Source: Sipunculus nudus
Lineage: Eukaryota > Annelida > Sipuncula > Golfingiida > Sipunculidae
Direction: 5' to 3'
DNA: 64,000 bases
Assembly (NCBI GenBank): GCA_026874595.1
Contig: CM049306.1
Coordinates: 33,000,019 to 33,064,018 of the forward strand
Shown: positions 42,701 through 48,700 of the stretch, piece by piece
Position numbering within the stretch: the first letter of the stretch is position 1
Layout: every line of letters starts with the position of its first letter
Program-made: the position numbers and the translations under genes
The notes under the pieces: generated by a model
Told to the model about the DNA's origin: nothing
What the model saw: only the letters and a program-made list of their open reading frames with translations
Databases searched by the model: none

Positions 42701-45700
42701 GCAGTATGATAAAAAACCTAAACAGTATATGAATATAAAGCCAAATTCTGTTGCTTTCTGTGGAATATACTTTTATCTCTGTGATTCCATGAAGCTTGCC
42801 AAGTTGAATCACTGGTAATAAAACATGGTGTTTCCTTTTATTTCAGGGCCTATTTGAACATGAATTTTTACAAGTAAGTATAAAGTGTACATTTTATCTG
42901 AACAAGGGATTAACAGAAACAGTATTCTAGGGATGGGCTACAACCTAGCAAACAACAGAATGTCATCACCCTTGCTGTCTGGCGATGGCCTGCAAGACAT
43001 CCATCTGAGGTTTTCTGTTATTATACAAGCAGGATATTTAAAAAGGAATTTAAGATAGGTACTTAGGTTTCTTCAGGGTAGATATATACCAACATATTCT
43101 AGGTCAATTTGAAAGATAAGTCACCTTGACATACTTTTCAAAGTCACAGAGCCATTTATAGAAAAAAAAATGTTATGAGCAGGATTTCTCAAGAAGTATT
43201 CAACATAGATACTTCATTTGTTCAGGGGAGATATAAAATAAAAAAAAATTATATGTCATGTTCAAAGATAGGTCATTTTTGCCTTCAACTGTTCCTAAGG
43301 ACATGTTGATTGATAGGTAATTCCTACAGTGTTTATCATCATGCAGCTCTGTATCATGTCTGTCATGGGACTATAACATGCATACCTAGTTCATGTTAAT
43401 GACTACTTCAGTTAAATTGGTAAATAATAAAACCTTAGACAAATGCCTGAGATAAGCATTATTACATCTACTGTACATGGATATTTAGAAGTACATGAAT
43501 GTAAAACTTGGTTAATGAGATGTATGCAAATATAAGGGTATTGATTTATGTACTCATCAAGGTATATGACTTATAAACACTTTTTTGTGCAACTCCATTA
43601 TATATCTGGCAATGTATAATGAGCGTGGGAAATAAATAAATGTCTGGTATTAGGTGAAACATCAGTACATGTCTAAATATTTGTATTGTAGAAAAATTAT
43701 GCTTTGATCTCACTTGTGTTTACTGATTGTTTTACATGAGAATATAACATATGATGATCTACATAGCAGATAATCTATTATATAGTAAATTTCTTCTTTT
43801 TTTTTTATAGCTGGATATTCGGCAGTCCAAGTAGTATGGGTAAGTTGCAGTGATCCACTCAAGGCTTTCAGTGCACTATTATAAATTTGATGGTGTTCAT
43901 ATTTTTTGTTTTTTTGTTTTTCCCACATGATTTAATAACAAATCGCATAGGGTTTGAGTTATTGAGGATTATTGCCTTCTTAAGATCTTATTTCAAATTG
44001 ACTAATAATTATATAATCAAATATTTAATCTATTAAAGTCATATAAATATTAAGTGCCTGTTGCAAAGTTTATCAATGTTATTAAGTAATTGGTTAAATC
44101 TGTTTGCTATCTAATATGAAGTTACTAGCACAGTAAAACTTCCAAATTATGACCACCAACAGGACCTTGATAAAGTGGTCGCATTTTTGAGGTGGTTGTC
44201 CAAGTGAGGTCTTAAATAGAGAGCAAAACAGAATCAGGACCGTGAACAAGTGTTTTTTATTTTTAGGTGGTCACTAAAGTGAGGTGGTCATTAAACAAGG
44301 TTTTACTGTACTTATGAACTTTGTTTAAATTGAGATCAGATGGCTTCTTTTTGGTACATGTAATGTACAAGGTTCTCCATCATACTGAATGTAACTGATG
44401 TATTGTAATACATTCTACAGGAGCATATGCAGACAGTGTGGGAGATCAGGCAAATGTCAGCTGTATTTTACATCAGGCACAATACTATGCTAATGTTGAC
44501 TCAAAAAAACAGGTCGTCAAGGAATCTTTTGAATGTGGCAACTGCTCAAGGTGGGTTTCTTATCGTTTGTATTAAGTCCCCCACTATGGGAGGGGGTAGT
44601 GATAGGACTTGGTTGTAAAATCATGAAATAAAGCAACCGATTATTGATTATTAACTGATTGTGAAATCTGTGGTATAGAATAACACCTAAAATATTGAGT
44701 AAGTGATGTAAATCATGATTATTGGTCAAGATTAACGGCCAGGTTGTTGACACTTAATCGCTGCACAAGGGTCAGTTTTCATGCTGTTAGCTGCATTGTG
44801 TCTGGTCTTTCTTCTGTGTTTCAGGGTAAAATCTCCCCCCCCCCCCCCCCGGTTAATACCAAACACCTCTAAAACCCCTGGTGCTTTCTTCACCCAATTT
44901 TTATTCTGACATACTCTTCACATAACTGACATATGATGATAATCTGCAGGTGGTGTTATCATGCTGAACTTCTTTCTTTGTTCCACATTCCTACAGATAA
45001 GTCAGTTAATAAGAAGATTTTAGCTTTCAAATTATACACAATTCAACAGAGCTAGGGGAATTAAAGAACACTTTATTTAATGGAATTATTTTATTTTAAA
45101 CCATAGGACCATTGTTGCCATAGGACTTTTAATTTTGCTGATCATGTAATTTTGTTGTTCGTCTATTTGCAAGCAGTACATTGTGTATGTTGACCATTTT
45201 GTTGTTTGTCTGTTTGCAGGCAGTATGTTTCATATGTTGACCCTTTTTTTGTTTGTCTGTTTGCAGGCAATATGTCTCATATGTTGACTCTTTTGTTGTT
45301 TGTCTGTTTGCAGGCAGTATGGCTCAAATGTTGACCATTTTGTTGTTTGTCTGTTTGCAGGCAGTATGTATCATATGTTGACCGTTTTGTTGTATGTCTG
45401 TTTGCAGGCAGTATGTTTCATATGTTGACCATTTTGTTGTTTGTCTGTTTGCAGGCAGTATGTCTCATATGTTGACTCTTTTGTTGTTTGTCTGTTTGCA
45501 GGCAGTATGTCTCATATGTTGAATCTTTTGTTGAATTTCTGTTTGCAGGCAGTATGGCTCAAATGTTGACTCTTTTGTTGTTTGTCTGTTTGCAGGCAGT
45601 ATGTCTCATATGTTGACTCTTTTGTGGTTTGTCTGTTTGCACACAGTATGTCTAATATGTTATCTCTTTTGTTGAATGTCTGTTTGCAGGCAGTATGTCT

Positions 45701-48700
45701 CACATGTTGACTCTTTTGTTGTTTGTCTGTTTGCAGGCAGTATGTCTCATATGTTGACTCTTTTGTTGTTTGTCTGTTTGCAGGCAGTATGTCTCATATG
45801 TTGACTCTTTTGTTGTTTGTCTGTTTGCAGGCAGTATGTCTCACATGTTGACAGTTTTGTTGTTTGTCTGTTTGCAGGCATTATGTATCATATGTTGACA
45901 GTTTTGTTGTTTGTCTGTTTGCAGGCAGTATGTATCATACATCATGGAGGACATCAACATGGTTCTCATACAGGTTGATGACAATCTGTACTGCCAGGAA
46001 GACTGTGACGCCAGCAAAGAACTGCTGAGGAGACCTGTTGAAGATATCCTTTTTGATAGTAATAACATGATGTTGTAACAGGTCACATTGCTGATAATAT
46101 TCTGTCAAGCTGAAAATTCTAATGGCATTCACTTTTAAATTGCCTAAGCCCCAAAACATTTAAAAAATTACCTTTTATTATTGCTCATATTTTGCTTAAC
46201 AAACATTTTGAATTGAATCATGTTAATAATGAAGCTTACACAAGCTGTTCACTCAGACAGTTTAAATGTGTTAAATTATATCAGAGTTCTCAGTTTTTTT
46301 ACTGTCACAGGTTCAAGTGCATTTCAGATAAGCACCCCACCCAAAGGGGTTACTGGTACTTTATTTTTCATGCCTGCTATTGTCACTTAATGTAACTTCA
46401 AATTTTCTACTGGCTTGTTTTTTTCTTAACTTTATGCACTGTCAGACCCTAGATTTGAAGGGAACACGTGTGTCATTAAACCACGTTACCGGAAACGACC
46501 ACCATGTTTTGAGTATGACCCACGTGTAAGTTGATCAGGTTTTCTTCTGTTTATAATCAATCATTTTGGAATGCCACTATAACCCGAATTCATTATACAG
46601 AGTTGATTATTGCCTTCACATTTAACATTGGCAGCAAGAGTATAACATGCTCAATTTCTCTTAATTATATTACATCACACTATACCACATTAACTGCTTG
46701 GGGAAAAATGTGGTGTTAGTGTATGTATTACAGAAAGATGCTACTTCAACACTGAATGTATTCTTCCTACAAATATAACTTTTAGCTCAGCTGACACTAA
46801 GTCATCTGAGCTATGGTCGTGGTCCGTTGTCCGTCCGTCCAGCTGTCCATCTGTCCATCCATTAGACTGGCACGTTTTGAAACCATTAGACCTATGAATC
46901 CAAAATTTGGCATACTGTTAGATGTCCCCAAAATCTCCTACCATACCGAAAATAGGGTGAATATGACTTTGTTCATTCAAGATATTTAGGCAAAACCTCA
47001 AATTTCCATTAAAAACCTATTATCACACATCTGGACTGCCTAATATCAAAACTACTTATCTGGTTTTCTTAATATAAACCAGAAGTAATCTCCTGTATAT
47101 TTCCTATATCCATGCCAGAAATTAAGTCCGTTAAGTGTAATTTCTTTAAGTTATGGGCCTCAACATAATGGACTTTGTAAAAAATCAGGAAAATATTTAC
47201 TCACTTAACTTGAAAAATTTTGAAACTAGAGACTATTTTCCCAAGTATATAACTTTGTTTAATTAAGATTCAGTTGATTCAAAATTAGATCTGAAATTTG
47301 TAAATTTTTTAAGTCATAAGCATAAAAATAAAATCAGTACCTTAAATTTTGCCAAATTTGACCACGGCATGTTTTTACCTGTGAGTACTATTGATTTAAT
47401 TTTCACAGCATATAAATATAAGTATTTAATTTGTTTAAATCTGAAGTTTGAAAATAAAAGCTTGAAAACTGGGCAAGTTATTGATATTTTTCTTGAGGCT
47501 CTATTGTACTATTTTTTGTAGTCATTTGCTTTGTCCAGATGCAGGGGCACACTCCAGGTCAGTGGAAGTCAGTTATACCAGGGTTTCTGATTTGTTACAA
47601 TTCCTGGGGAGATCCCCTGCTGTGACAGATATACAGTTATTCTCATATCACCACCCCAGGTCCCCCCCCCCCCCCCACAACAAACTCAACCCACAAAGTG
47701 TTATGCAGTAATTGTTATTGTTTTCACTGTATCTCCTTAATTGTAATGCTGTTTCCAATCCAATATACAAAAACTTTCCTTAAAAAAGTAATTCAAGGTG
47801 TAATCCGGAAGATGCCATGTTGTGTTAATGTAGCATTTTAAAAAAAATAAGTTTTCTTTTAAATGATTTTAACAAATATAATTAAACCCATCAGTATGCT
47901 TAAATTGATAAAATATGAAGCAAATTATGGATAAATAAAGGCACAATTTAAAATTGTGAAATCTGAATCAAGTATTTAATTATTTTTAGATATTTATTGT
48001 TTTGCAAATTTATTTTTGTAGTAAAAAATAAATTAACATTTGTATGCATGATGTGGTGTTGTCTGACATGATTGAGATTTATGATGATGCAATTTAGAAT
48101 TATGAATCAACTTTTATATTCAGATATATATGTTACATATTTTAAATGTATAGAAATATAAACTTATAATAAAAAAATTGGTGTGATAAAAAAATGAGGA
48201 TCTAATACAAACATTTGTTCATTATTTTCTTGCCTCAGCAGAACTGGAGATCAGGCTTTGTTTGCCCTGTATGTATATGCAGAAGTGTTGTTAAACCCAC
48301 CATCCCCCCCTCCCTGCTGCCATTGATTCCTGTACACTGGGACATAGTTTTTATTTGCAAATGTGTAAAATTTATTAAATTGAAAAAATAATAGGATTAG
48401 AAAAAAGATCTTATTTAAACATATTCTTGCCTTTGGAGAATGGAACATAAAGGAATCGATCATCTCTGTCCATCATCTCTCCGTTATTAATAAATAGATA
48501 TTAATTATGAAATTTTTCCTATAAGCACTGTTGAAATAACTTTCATATGCTCTATATGTTTGGAATTAAGCTATTTAAGGCTGAAATTTGAAAGCAAATT
48601 ATATATTCAGTTGTGTTAAACTTTTAAAAATTTGATTTAATAAATAAATTAAGAAATAATTGAAACTTAATATATTATCAGCTTTGTTTGTCTACCAGTC

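Noticed and set aside
45512-46086. Antisense ORFs with repeated CLQTDKQQ
   Set aside because: They are reverse-strand translation of the 47-bp minisatellite and exon 28.
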